Shown here piece after piece: positions 1 to 5,624 of a stretch of 21,333 nucleotides of DNA. The stretch covers positions 1 through 21,333 of IMG/VR virus record IMGVR_UViG_3300034980_000250; one strand, 5' to 3'. Under the pieces are notes generated by a model. It made no database searches and was not told where the DNA came from. It saw only the letters and a list, made by a program, of their open reading frames with translations. Numbering within the stretch: the first letter of the stretch is position 1; every line of letters begins with the position of its first letter. This DNA comes from a virus. The translations under genes were made by a program, and so were the position numbers.

Positions 1-1
1 C

Positions 2-127
2 TTTGAAGGTCTGCATCTTTTCAGGTGGCTTAAAGATGAGCGGTGGGAAGAGCAAGAGGTGGTAAAACAAGACGCCTACAAGCCGACCGTGCTACTGAAC
101 TGGTCGCCGTTCGAGGAGGAAGCATGA
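2..127 (+). CDS. 3' end of an unidentified phage protein (5' truncated)
   Basis: An open frame enters from the left edge and stops at TGA 125-127, giving 41 residues that end in LLNWSPFEEEA. The piece is rich in Glu, Lys and Trp (for example RWLKDERWEEQEVV) and matches nothing I recognise. Its stop overlaps the ATG of the helicase gene in an ATGA junction, the arrangement used by most neighbours in this window, which is the main reason to prefer this frame. A second frame ends at 65 with a short basic tail, but leaves a gap before the helicase. The gene probably belongs to the replication region because of its position beside a helicase; that is inference. Confidence 0.6.
   Translation, partial: FEGLHLFRWLKDERWEEQEVVKQDAYKPTVLLNWSPFEEEA
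113..120 (+). promoter_or_regulatory. Ribosome binding site of the helicase gene
   Basis: GAGGAGGA lies 3 bases before ATG 124. It decides the start: the frame is open back to a GTG at 43, but that codon has no Shine-Dalgarno sequence and would overlap the upstream gene by 85 bases. Confidence 0.6.
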
Positions 128-1014
128 GAGATATAACCTCACTTGAATACAGGGAAACTTTTGCTGCTACCCAGCAGCTCCCAACAGCAGCGATTCCTAC
201 CATGCTGCCAACCTTGAACAAGCTGCTGAGAGATGAGGGAGGTGGTGAAGGCTTAGCCCCAGGCTGGGTCTGTGTAATTGGTGCAAACCCAGGCCATGCT
301 AAGACGCTGATCGGGCTCAACCTGGCAGCCAGTGCACTCAGCCACGGCCAGCCAGTCGGATACGTCTCCTTGGAGATGAGTACCAACCAGTTAGCGTCGA
401 GGTACTACGCTATCCAATCCGGTCTACCAGTAGCCTCGATCGAGAGAGGCAGCTTCAACCCTAGGATATGGGACAAGGTAGAGGGCTCGGTCGCAGCCAT
501 GCCTCCACTGTATGCACCGGACAAGGTGAGCTCACGCTGGGAGGACGTGGTCAGATTTGTGAAGGAGACTCACGACGATCATGGCGTTAAATTTTATGTG
601 CTCGATTACATTCAGCTTTGTGCGATAGGGGATTCTCAAAGCATTGCCGATGGCATCTCCAACGTGACCACAGATCTCAGGGCATGGGCAGTGAACAACG
701 ATGCGGTCATGGTGATACTGTCACAGTTCAACAGGCAGAGCTCATCGGATTACCAGACCAGGCCGCGCAGTCAATCACTACTCGGGGGCACTATATTGGA
801 AGCATCAGCCGACGTTTGTGCATTGGTAAATCACGCTGCTTTCAAGCGGGAGCATTCGAGCAATGGAGCGGGTAGGGCGTTGACGTATCTGTGTATAGAT
901 AAGAACCGTCACGGTGCTGCTCAAGTTGACATACCAATCGAGATATCGTTTTCTAACCTACGGGTATCAGAGCCCTTGCCTGACATCCTAGACGAGTGGC
1001 CGGATCCAAAATGA
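124..1014 (+). CDS. DnaB-like (SF4, RecA-fold) helicase ATPase
   Basis: A 296-residue RecA-fold ATPase with the motif order of the DnaB helicase C-terminal domain. In sequence: a P-loop GANPGHAKT (residues 53-61), SLEMS (82-86, DnaB motif H1a), hydrophobic strand plus DYIQL (Walker B, 159-165), SQFNR (200-204, DnaB motif H3), a GGTILEASADV segment (221-231, H4-like), and DKNRHG (259-264), which resembles the arginine-bearing C-terminal DnaB motif. The N-terminal primase-binding domain of cellular DnaB is absent; only about 45 residues precede the ATPase. The expected role is unwinding DNA at the phage fork. The P-loop has Ala where Gly normally precedes the Lys, so activity is not certain. 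It overlaps both neighbours by ATGA. A RadA- or KaiC-like recombination ATPase is the main alternative, but SLEMS and DYIQL favour DnaB. Confidence 0.82.
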   Translation: MRDITSLEYRETFAATQQLPTAAIPTMLPTLNKLLRDEGGGEGLAPGWVCVIGANPGHAKTLIGLNLAASALSHGQPVGYVSLEMSTNQLASRYYAIQSGLPVASIERGSFNPRIWDKVEGSVAAMPPLYAPDKVSSRWEDVVRFVKETHDDHGVKFYVLDYIQLCAIGDSQSIADGISNVTTDLRAWAVNNDAVMVILSQFNRQSSSDYQTRPRSQSLLGGTILEASADVCALVNHAAFKREHSSNGAGRALTYLCIDKNRHGAAQVDIPIEISFSNLRVSEPLPDILDEWPDPK

Positions 1015-1262
1015 GACAACGACTAGGCCATGACCCGTTGCTTGCCGATATTAAGCAAGCGGTTAATGAAGGGTACTTCGACGATAGGCAGCCGAGCGAG
1101 CTTGAGCTCACACCTGTCGAGGAGCTACTGAAACAAGTGGACTTGATGTCTCCCACCAGGAGGCGTGAATACTTAGCTGAGCTGGGGAATATAAGGCGTG
1201 GTACTCCGAGCTTGTCAGGTGTGAAGCCAAGAGAAGGGAGGCGCGAATGGTTGAGTAGATGA
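1011..1262 (+). CDS. Hypothetical protein, 83 aa
   Basis: The ATG at 1011 overlaps the helicase stop (ATGA), so translation is probably coupled. An in-frame GTG at 996 would overlap more and is less likely. The product is charged and probably mostly helical: residues 1-25 contain LLADIKQAVNEGYFDD, a central PVEELLKQVDLMSPTRRREYLAELGNI looks like two amphipathic helices, and the tail is basic. No membrane segment and no recognised domain. It could be a small helicase partner or DNA-binding protein because it follows the helicase directly, but nothing in the sequence proves it. Expression as a protein is supported by the packed cistron arrangement on both sides. Confidence 0.6.
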   Translation: MRQRLGHDPLLADIKQAVNEGYFDDRQPSELELTPVEELLKQVDLMSPTRRREYLAELGNIRRGTPSLSGVKPREGRREWLSR

Positions 1263-1613
1263 ATGAAACAGTTTCACATCAGCCCAGACTTTGGCAACCC
1301 ACGTCACTCCCTTAGAGGGCAAGGTGGCGACCTGGCGATGGCCGGTGCTGTAGTCGAGCTGGCGATTCGTGAGATGAGGACATCTACTAACCTTAAAATT
1401 CGTGTCAACGCTATAATATGGTTAGGTTCAACCCAAGCTACATTTTGGTTCGAGGTAATGGGACTGGAACAAGACTATGCGTTAGAAAATATGAACTGGC
1501 CCAAATACGCTAGCGAAGTGCTAGCGAAACCCGAGCTGATATTGCCAGTGGGGGTAATACATATGCTCCAAACTGGAATTAATGCCCTGTACTACCAGGA
1601 GGAGAATGTATGA
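1263..1613 (+). CDS. Hypothetical protein, 116 aa
   Basis: ATG 1263 follows directly on the TGA of the previous gene with no intervening base. There is no good Shine-Dalgarno sequence at the normal distance (GGGAGG lies more than 20 bases upstream), so translation is probably by reinitiation. The 116-residue product is soluble, with a hydrophobic middle (KIRVNAIIWLG and ATFWFEVMG look like paired beta strands) and a C-terminal helix LPVGVIHMLQTGINALYY. Part of the gene (about 1380-1560) is visibly richer in A and T than its neighbours, hinting at separate ancestry. No family recognised. A later start at ATG 1339 is possible. The stop overlaps the next gene by ATGA. Confidence 0.6.
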   Translation: MKQFHISPDFGNPRHSLRGQGGDLAMAGAVVELAIREMRTSTNLKIRVNAIIWLGSTQATFWFEVMGLEQDYALENMNWPKYASEVLAKPELILPVGVIHMLQTGINALYYQEENV

Positions 1614-1957
1614 AGGTCGAGATTAAGATCATCGGAGCGACCGACGCCGTGCCAATGGCCGTGGCCGAGGCAGCAGTTGCCGCAGCGTGTGAGGCGGGAA
1701 TGGAATCTGCTGTCGCCACCTACAGCTATGGCAACAAGCAGGTCAACCCACCAATCGAGTGGACAGCTCCAGCTCCAGAACCAGAGGAACAAGAAGTTGA
1801 AGTTGAGCAGGCCTCGGTGATGGAGGTCAAGTTCGCTTCGGTCATCGCTGCACGGCTAGCAGACGAGCTCAATGTGGCTCAGTCAGCGTTCGAGGGAATC
1901 AAGCCTAGCGGCAAGAAAGGCTACACAGTTTCCGACGTGAAGTGGATCGCTGAATGA
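1610..1957 (+). CDS. Small acidic protein with a C-terminal PSBD-like module
   Basis: 115 residues, with a strong Shine-Dalgarno sequence AGGAGGAG (1598-1605) and an ATGA overlap with the gene before. The N-terminal half (1-45) alternates beta-like (KVEIKIIG) and Ala-rich helical stretches. A Pro/Glu-rich linker (46-72, with APAPEPEEQEVEVE) follows. The last 40 residues (75-115) fit the pattern of the three-helix peripheral-subunit-binding/E3-binding fold: helix ASVIAARLADELNV, a loop FEGIKPSGKKGYT in the place of the usual G-T-G-x-x-G-R-I-T, and a final helix SDVKWIA. In 2-oxoacid dehydrogenases that domain binds partner subunits, and a related fold occurs in Lsr2-type DNA-binding domains. 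In a phage it is more likely a protein- or DNA-binding module. The fold assignment is by eye and unproven. Confidence 0.68.
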   Translation: MKVEIKIIGATDAVPMAVAEAAVAAACEAGMESAVATYSYGNKQVNPPIEWTAPAPEPEEQEVEVEQASVMEVKFASVIAARLADELNVAQSAFEGIKPSGKKGYTVSDVKWIAE

Positions 1958-2376
1958 TCAGCAACACAGGCTGGATTATCCTGTGCCTCCATGTACCACT
2001 GATCGCATGGGTGGTCATCAATAGGTTCACAGTGCTAAATCGTCTGGCAGATAAATACCTGCAACCCCTCCTACCAGGAGCTCTAGGCACGGGTAAGGCC
2101 TGGACAACCTGGGTGCATCATGCGCTGATCGCTCTCGTAGTGACAGCATACGTCGCAGTGTGGGGTCTGGTTCTGCCAGGCGACTCCTGGATCATAGGAG
2201 CTCGAATCGGCTCAGCAATTGCGCTGGTGCTGTACACAGTCAGAGAGACATACAACTGGAATTACCACGCCAGAGCTGGCACACCAAACAAGTGGGGCTG
2301 GTGGGATGGCTGGGCAGTTGACGGGATTATGGACACCGCTGGGCCAGTGCTCGTACACCTGCTGACCTGGCTATAG
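1954..2376 (+). CDS. Polytopic membrane protein, possible holin
   Basis: 140 residues with about three or four hydrophobic spans: residues 6-23 (GWIILCLHVPLIAWVVIN), 55-75 (HALIALVVTAYVAVWGLVL), 82-97 (IGARIGSAIALVLYTV), and a weaker C-terminal segment from about 126. Between spans 3 and 4 is a Trp- and Gly-rich loop (NKWGWWDGWAVDG). The start is fixed by the ATGA overlap with the previous gene. The product must sit in the inner membrane. Its size, multiple spans and place just before the terminase genes fit a holin, but no endolysin is adjacent in this window and I recognise no holin family, so the lysis role is a guess. Confidence 0.62.
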   Translation: MISNTGWIILCLHVPLIAWVVINRFTVLNRLADKYLQPLLPGALGTGKAWTTWVHHALIALVVTAYVAVWGLVLPGDSWIIGARIGSAIALVLYTVRETYNWNYHARAGTPNKWGWWDGWAVDGIMDTAGPVLVHLLTWL

Positions 2377-2381
2377 GGTAA

Positions 2382-2762
2382 GTGCCTGAAACTCCGGCAC
2401 GTTCGGTAGAGCTCATTCCGCAGCCACACGGAGGCGCTCTCCAGCGTGGAAACCCAGGCAATAGCGGTGGTGGTACGCTCACCAAGAACATCCGTGAAGC
2501 TTTCCGTATCGACCTGGAGACAGCGCGGCAGCGCATTTCGGTGATCCTGGATGACCCAGACGCTGACCCGAAAGACATCATCTCGATCTTCGACAAGCTT
2601 GCGAAGTACAGCGTAGGAGAGAAGCGGGATGGCGTAGTAGTCGATCCAGAGCTGCTCAACGAGTTCTTCGCCGTGGTAGGGCGCTTCATCAGCGACGAGA
2701 AGGCGCTAGAGACCATACGAACAGAATGGCTTGATGTTCTCGGCAACAAGCTTAGAGCCTGA
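2382..2762 (+). CDS. Probable terminase small subunit
   Basis: 126 residues from a GTG at 2382, 5 bases after the membrane protein stop. The N-terminus carries PHGGALQRGNPGNSGGG (residues 15-31), a Gly/Asn/Pro-rich stretch I associate with a family of phage small-terminase-like proteins in which it precedes a helical domain. The remainder is helical (TKNIREAFRIDLETARQRISVILDD, then DIISIFDKLAKYSVG). The gene sits directly before the large terminase and overlaps it, the usual place of the DNA-recognition subunit, which would select phage DNA and present it to the motor. No clear helix-turn-helix is visible, so the call rests mainly on position and the N-terminal motif. Confidence 0.6.
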   Translation: MPETPARSVELIPQPHGGALQRGNPGNSGGGTLTKNIREAFRIDLETARQRISVILDDPDADPKDIISIFDKLAKYSVGEKRDGVVVDPELLNEFFAVVGRFISDEKALETIRTEWLDVLGNKLRA

Positions 2763-4419
2763 CGGGCTGCGGCAGCGTGCCGTCCTCCAGGAATACGAGA
2801 CCTTCGGGCAGCGTGGCGTGGCTGAGCCACACACAGAATACCAGGATAACCCAATCGGATGGTGCGTCGATAAGCTGGGTATCGCAGAGCACACAATCCG
2901 CTGGAGCCTTAACGATGGATACGACAGTCACCAGTGGGACGGTACTGCTGACCCGTTGTCCCAAGTGCTTGAAAGCCTTGCCGCCTGGGAAGATGTGGGA
3001 GTGGAGAGCGGAACCGGAACAGGGAAGACCTTTATCGGAGCAGCGATCGTGCTGTGGTTTCTGGCTTGTTGGGAGGACAGTATCGTCGTTACGAGCGCCC
3101 CAAAGCTATCACAGCTCACAAAGCACATCTGGAAGGAAATCGGAAACCACTGGCCGCACTTCCAGCGGCACTTTCCGCAAGCGGAGCTTCTGGCCTCTGG
3201 GGTAATACGCATGAGGCCTGCTGTCGAGGACAGAGAGACCTGGGCAGCCACGGCGTTCGCTTGTGGTGTTGGTGCAGAGGAAGCGTCAGCTACCAAGGCC
3301 CAGGGCTGGCACGCCGAGCATATGCTGATCCTGACCGAGGAGACGCCAGGAGTTCACCCAGCGATTATGACGGCGTTCGAGAACACCTGCTCGGCTCCAC
3401 ACAACCTACGACTCAGCTTCGGCAACCCTGACTACGAAGAGGACGAGCTCCACCAGTTCTGTCTACAGCCACTGGTCACTCACATACGGGTATCTGCCTT
3501 GGATCACCCAAACGTGGTCAGCGACGATCCATCCATCGTACCAGGAGCGGTCAGCGCATTCGCTATCGATCGACGTAAGGATCTGTACGAGCACATACCG
3601 ACGATGTACGAGAGCAGAGTCAGAGGTATTAGCCCCAAGCAAGCTACAGGTGTCGCACTCAACTTCGTTGAAGCTGACCACCTGGAGACCTGGGACGACG
3701 CCAACATGAAGAAGCAGAAATGGCCGATGTTCGCAGGCATAGACTTCGGAGCATGGCGATTCTCGTTCGTGCTCGCTGCCAGCGACCGTGCAAAGCGGCT
3801 GCACATCCTCGACGAGCTCTTCAGCCAGCAGGAGACCTTGTCGGTTAGGGCCTCGAAGATCAACGACCTGCTGACCAAGTACGGTGCTCCTGCCAGGACG
3901 CCGATCTGGGGAGATAGCGCCAACCCGCAAGACATCATGGAGCTCAACGCAGCATTCAGGAAGCTAAAAGTGAAGTACCGAGTCAGGGCGGTGGCTAAGA
4001 CCTCGGCAGAGGGCAAGTCATTCAGGGCAGCGTGCGTCGAGCGTCTGAACGACCTACTAGGCCGTAGAGCACTGATGTTCAGGAGAGACATAGGCGACAG
4101 CCACCAGTGGTACAAGGGCGCATCGGTCGCCAGCAAGGGCAGGATGATCAGAGGATCGAGGCTGTTGTGGGAGATCCGCAATTGGCGCTACCCTGACAGG
4201 AAGGTAGGCAAGGCCCAGCACCAGAATGTAGACGACGATAGTGCTGATGGAGCCGATGCCGTGGCAGCGTTACGTTACCTTGTGATGAGCTGGTGGCGAG
4301 CTGCTGCATACCGACCACCCAAGAACAGCAAGGCAAGCCGCAACAGGGACACTGGGCTCGAAGAGAAGTTCGAGCGCATGGCCCTACACAAGAGACAAGC
4401 CGAGAGGTATTCGTTTTGA
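2734..4419 (+). CDS. terL: Terminase large subunit (packaging ATPase and nuclease)
   Basis: A complete 561-residue large terminase, the motor that drives phage DNA through the portal and cuts it. Counting from ATG 2734: Walker A GTGTGKT (93-99), Walker B MLILTEE (197-203, with the catalytic Glu), and coupling motif SFGNP (228-232) form the ATPase. The RNase H-like nuclease follows with its acidic residues in order: Asp 337 in FAGIDFG, Asp 394 in WGDSANP, and Asp 505 or 508 in ADGADAVAALRY. The C-terminus is basic. The start overlaps the small subunit gene by 29 bases and lacks a clear Shine-Dalgarno sequence; TTG 2731 is an alternative start. All catalytic motifs are intact, so the protein should be functional. 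Confidence 0.95.
   Translation: MFSATSLEPDGLRQRAVLQEYETFGQRGVAEPHTEYQDNPIGWCVDKLGIAEHTIRWSLNDGYDSHQWDGTADPLSQVLESLAAWEDVGVESGTGTGKTFIGAAIVLWFLACWEDSIVVTSAPKLSQLTKHIWKEIGNHWPHFQRHFPQAELLASGVIRMRPAVEDRETWAATAFACGVGAEEASATKAQGWHAEHMLILTEETPGVHPAIMTAFENTCSAPHNLRLSFGNPDYEEDELHQFCLQPLVTHIRVSALDHPNVVSDDPSIVPGAVSAFAIDRRKDLYEHIPTMYESRVRGISPKQATGVALNFVEADHLETWDDANMKKQKWPMFAGIDFGAWRFSFVLAASDRAKRLHILDELFSQQETLSVRASKINDLLTKYGAPARTPIWGDSANPQDIMELNAAFRKLKVKYRVRAVAKTSAEGKSFRAACVERLNDLLGRRALMFRRDIGDSHQWYKGASVASKGRMIRGSRLLWEIRNWRYPDRKVGKAQHQNVDDDSADGADAVAALRYLVMSWWRAAAYRPPKNSKASRNRDTGLEEKFERMALHKRQAERYSF
4402..4407 (+). promoter_or_regulatory. Ribosome binding site for a TTG start
   Basis: GAGAGG lies 8 bases before TTG 4416. 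It supports TTG as the start of the next gene instead of an upstream codon inside terL. TTG 4416 also makes a TTGA overlap with the terL stop. Confidence 0.45.
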
Positions 4420-4715
4420 GCAATAGAGCGAAGAAGCGCAGGAAGGCACGAGAAGGCGACTACGATCGCAAGATGGTCACCGTCAAAGATCAAAGGGCCT
4501 TGCTTGTGGCGTACCATGAGAAATTCGTGGACCCGAGGATCCAGTTTCTGGAGGAGTACGTCTTCTACAAGAAGATGAAGCCCTGGGAGAAAGCTTGGTA
4601 TCACTGGCTCAACATCCGTAGCTGGTTCGGAGCTCGGTGGCGGGCGTTCGACAAGATGCGCTATGCACGCAAGTGGCATAAGAAGAACGATGAAATCGTG
4701 GAGCAGAAGACATGA
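4416..4715 (+). CDS. Small basic aromatic-rich protein, 99 aa
   Basis: The frame is open back to about 4293, but the part inside terL has no ribosome binding site. TTG 4416 overlaps the terL stop (TTGA) and gives 99 residues. The product is strongly basic: it opens with SNRAKKRRKAREG, carries an acidic/aromatic middle (RIQFLEEYVFYKKM), then a run rich in Trp, Arg and Tyr (WEKAWYHWLNIRSWFGARWRAFDKMRYARKWHKK). The C-terminal stretch could be an amphipathic, membrane-surface or nucleic-acid-binding helix. I recognise no family. Position between terminase and portal is common for small accessory proteins of head assembly or packaging. Confidence 0.6.
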   Translation: MSNRAKKRRKAREGDYDRKMVTVKDQRALLVAYHEKFVDPRIQFLEEYVFYKKMKPWEKAWYHWLNIRSWFGARWRAFDKMRYARKWHKKNDEIVEQKT

Positions 4716-5005
4716 TCGAGACCCTAGCTGACAAGCTTAGAGAGATCGGTGTAGAGAACGCGATGGTGATGGATGGTTATGACGACTGCGTGATTGGCGT
4801 GCTTGAGCGTTATGGAATGGAGCCAATCGTGCTTTATGATAAGGAGAAGGTGATTCAGCGCATCATGGATCTATCTCCTGGTGGCACCTACGAGGAGGCG
4901 GTCGAGTACTACTCGTACAACCAGCTAGGCGGCTGGCATGGCGAGAAGACGCCTGGCTTCCTGGTTAGGCTCAATGGGCCGTTAAGGTTTCCGGTGGTTA
5001 ACTGA
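4712..5005 (+). CDS. Conserved phage protein of unknown function (YDD/YEEAVEY type)
   Basis: 97 residues, starting at an ATGA overlap. It has two stretches I associate with a widespread uncharacterised phage protein: an N-terminal MDGYDDCVIGVLERYG (residues 19-34) followed by PIVLYDKEKVI, and a C-terminal TYEEAVEYYSYN then LGGWHGEKTPGFL. Family members are about 80-100 residues long and this one is full length. The function is unknown to me; the conserved acidic and aromatic positions suggest a compact alpha/beta fold. Its position between terminase and portal gives no further clue. The stop shares one base with the next start (TGATG). Confidence 0.7.
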   Translation: MIETLADKLREIGVENAMVMDGYDDCVIGVLERYGMEPIVLYDKEKVIQRIMDLSPGGTYEEAVEYYSYNQLGGWHGEKTPGFLVRLNGPLRFPVVN

Positions 5006-5280
5006 TGGCGCAGGGCCTGAGCAAGAGCTCGACGCTTCCTGCGGTATCGATTGGCTTCGCTCTGAGCATCCTGGTAGCGACATGGGTAGCCAGCGGCAGG
5101 TTCAGGGAGATGCAGACTATTGACTTACAGAACGCTACACTGATCGAGGACATACGCTCGCGTCAGTCCAAGTACATAGGAGTTTCGGGGTTGCTCACAC
5201 AACGCATCGATGATCTGGAAGGCCGCATCAGAGACCTGGAAGTCGAGATGGCGGTACTCAAAGCCGAGCTCGCAAGATGA
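5005..5280 (+). CDS. Membrane-anchored coiled-coil protein, 91 aa
   Basis: One transmembrane segment near the N-terminus (about residues 12-31, LPAVSIGFALSILVATWVAS) followed by a charged region and a heptad-rich C-terminus (about 62-90, with TQRIDDLEGRIRDLEVEMAVLKAEL) that should form a coiled coil. This signal-anchor plus coiled-coil layout is that of inner-membrane spanins (Rz-like) and of some small phage accessory proteins. No outer-membrane lipoprotein partner is visible nested in or beside it, which weakens the spanin idea. The start is fixed by a TGATG overlap with the previous gene, and the stop makes an ATGA overlap with the next. Confidence 0.62.
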   Translation: MAQGLSKSSTLPAVSIGFALSILVATWVASGRFREMQTIDLQNATLIEDIRSRQSKYIGVSGLLTQRIDDLEGRIRDLEVEMAVLKAELAR

Positions 5281-5597
5281 TAGGCATAAGGTCGCCCTGG
5301 GTCAGCCGTACCGCATACGACCTGGTCATCGAAGAGCGCGATCGTCTCAGGGCACAGAACGACGAGTGGCTAGACCACGCACGTCGCGTGTCGAGGCGAG
5401 AGAAGGGTATGACCGAGCTGCCTCCCCAGCCGAGGAAGCCACAGGAGCCCATACCCTCGTCCTTGAATTACATCATCGACAAGTTCGGCTCCGAGCAGGT
5501 CCGGCAGAACTTACGAAACAACGCGAGGATCGCTCACCACAGGGGAGGCAAGGCCTGGAGCGAGATTACAGCGGAACTTGAGACTAGCATTGGCTGA
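5277..5597 (+). CDS. Hypothetical phage protein preceding the portal gene
   Basis: 106 residues from ATG 5277 (ATGA overlap). The N-terminus has a helical, probably coiled-coil stretch (YDLVIEERDRLRAQNDEWLDHARRV, residues 14-38), then a Pro-rich linker (LPPQPRKPQEPIP), then a C-terminal domain FGSEQVRQNLRNNARIAHHRGGKAWSEI. The order coiled coil, Pro-rich hinge and helical end is reminiscent of small proteins coded just upstream of portal genes in other phages, but no function is known to me. A structural or head-assembly role is suggested only by its position. It ends the tightly overlapped block: 27 untranslated bases follow before the portal gene. Confidence 0.6.
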   Translation: MIGIRSPWVSRTAYDLVIEERDRLRAQNDEWLDHARRVSRREKGMTELPPQPRKPQEPIPSSLNYIIDKFGSEQVRQNLRNNARIAHHRGGKAWSEITAELETSIG

Positions 5598-5624
5598 CGC
5601 ACCCTTGACTTATATCTTCGACTA

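Noticed and set aside
43-123. A longer helicase N-terminus starting at GTG 43
   Set aside because: It has no ribosome site, it overlaps the upstream reading frame by 85 bases, and the extra residues do not look like a DnaB N-terminal domain. ATG 124 has a strong ribosome site and an ATGA overlap.
2777-3431. Overlapping plus- and minus-strand frames inside terL
   Set aside because: terL has all catalytic motifs in its own frame, and the others have composition typical of frame shadows.
4293-4415. A longer form of the basic 99-residue protein reaching into terL
   Set aside because: The extra residues are the shadow of terL codons and carry no start signal; TTG 4416 with GAGAGG and a TTGA overlap is better.
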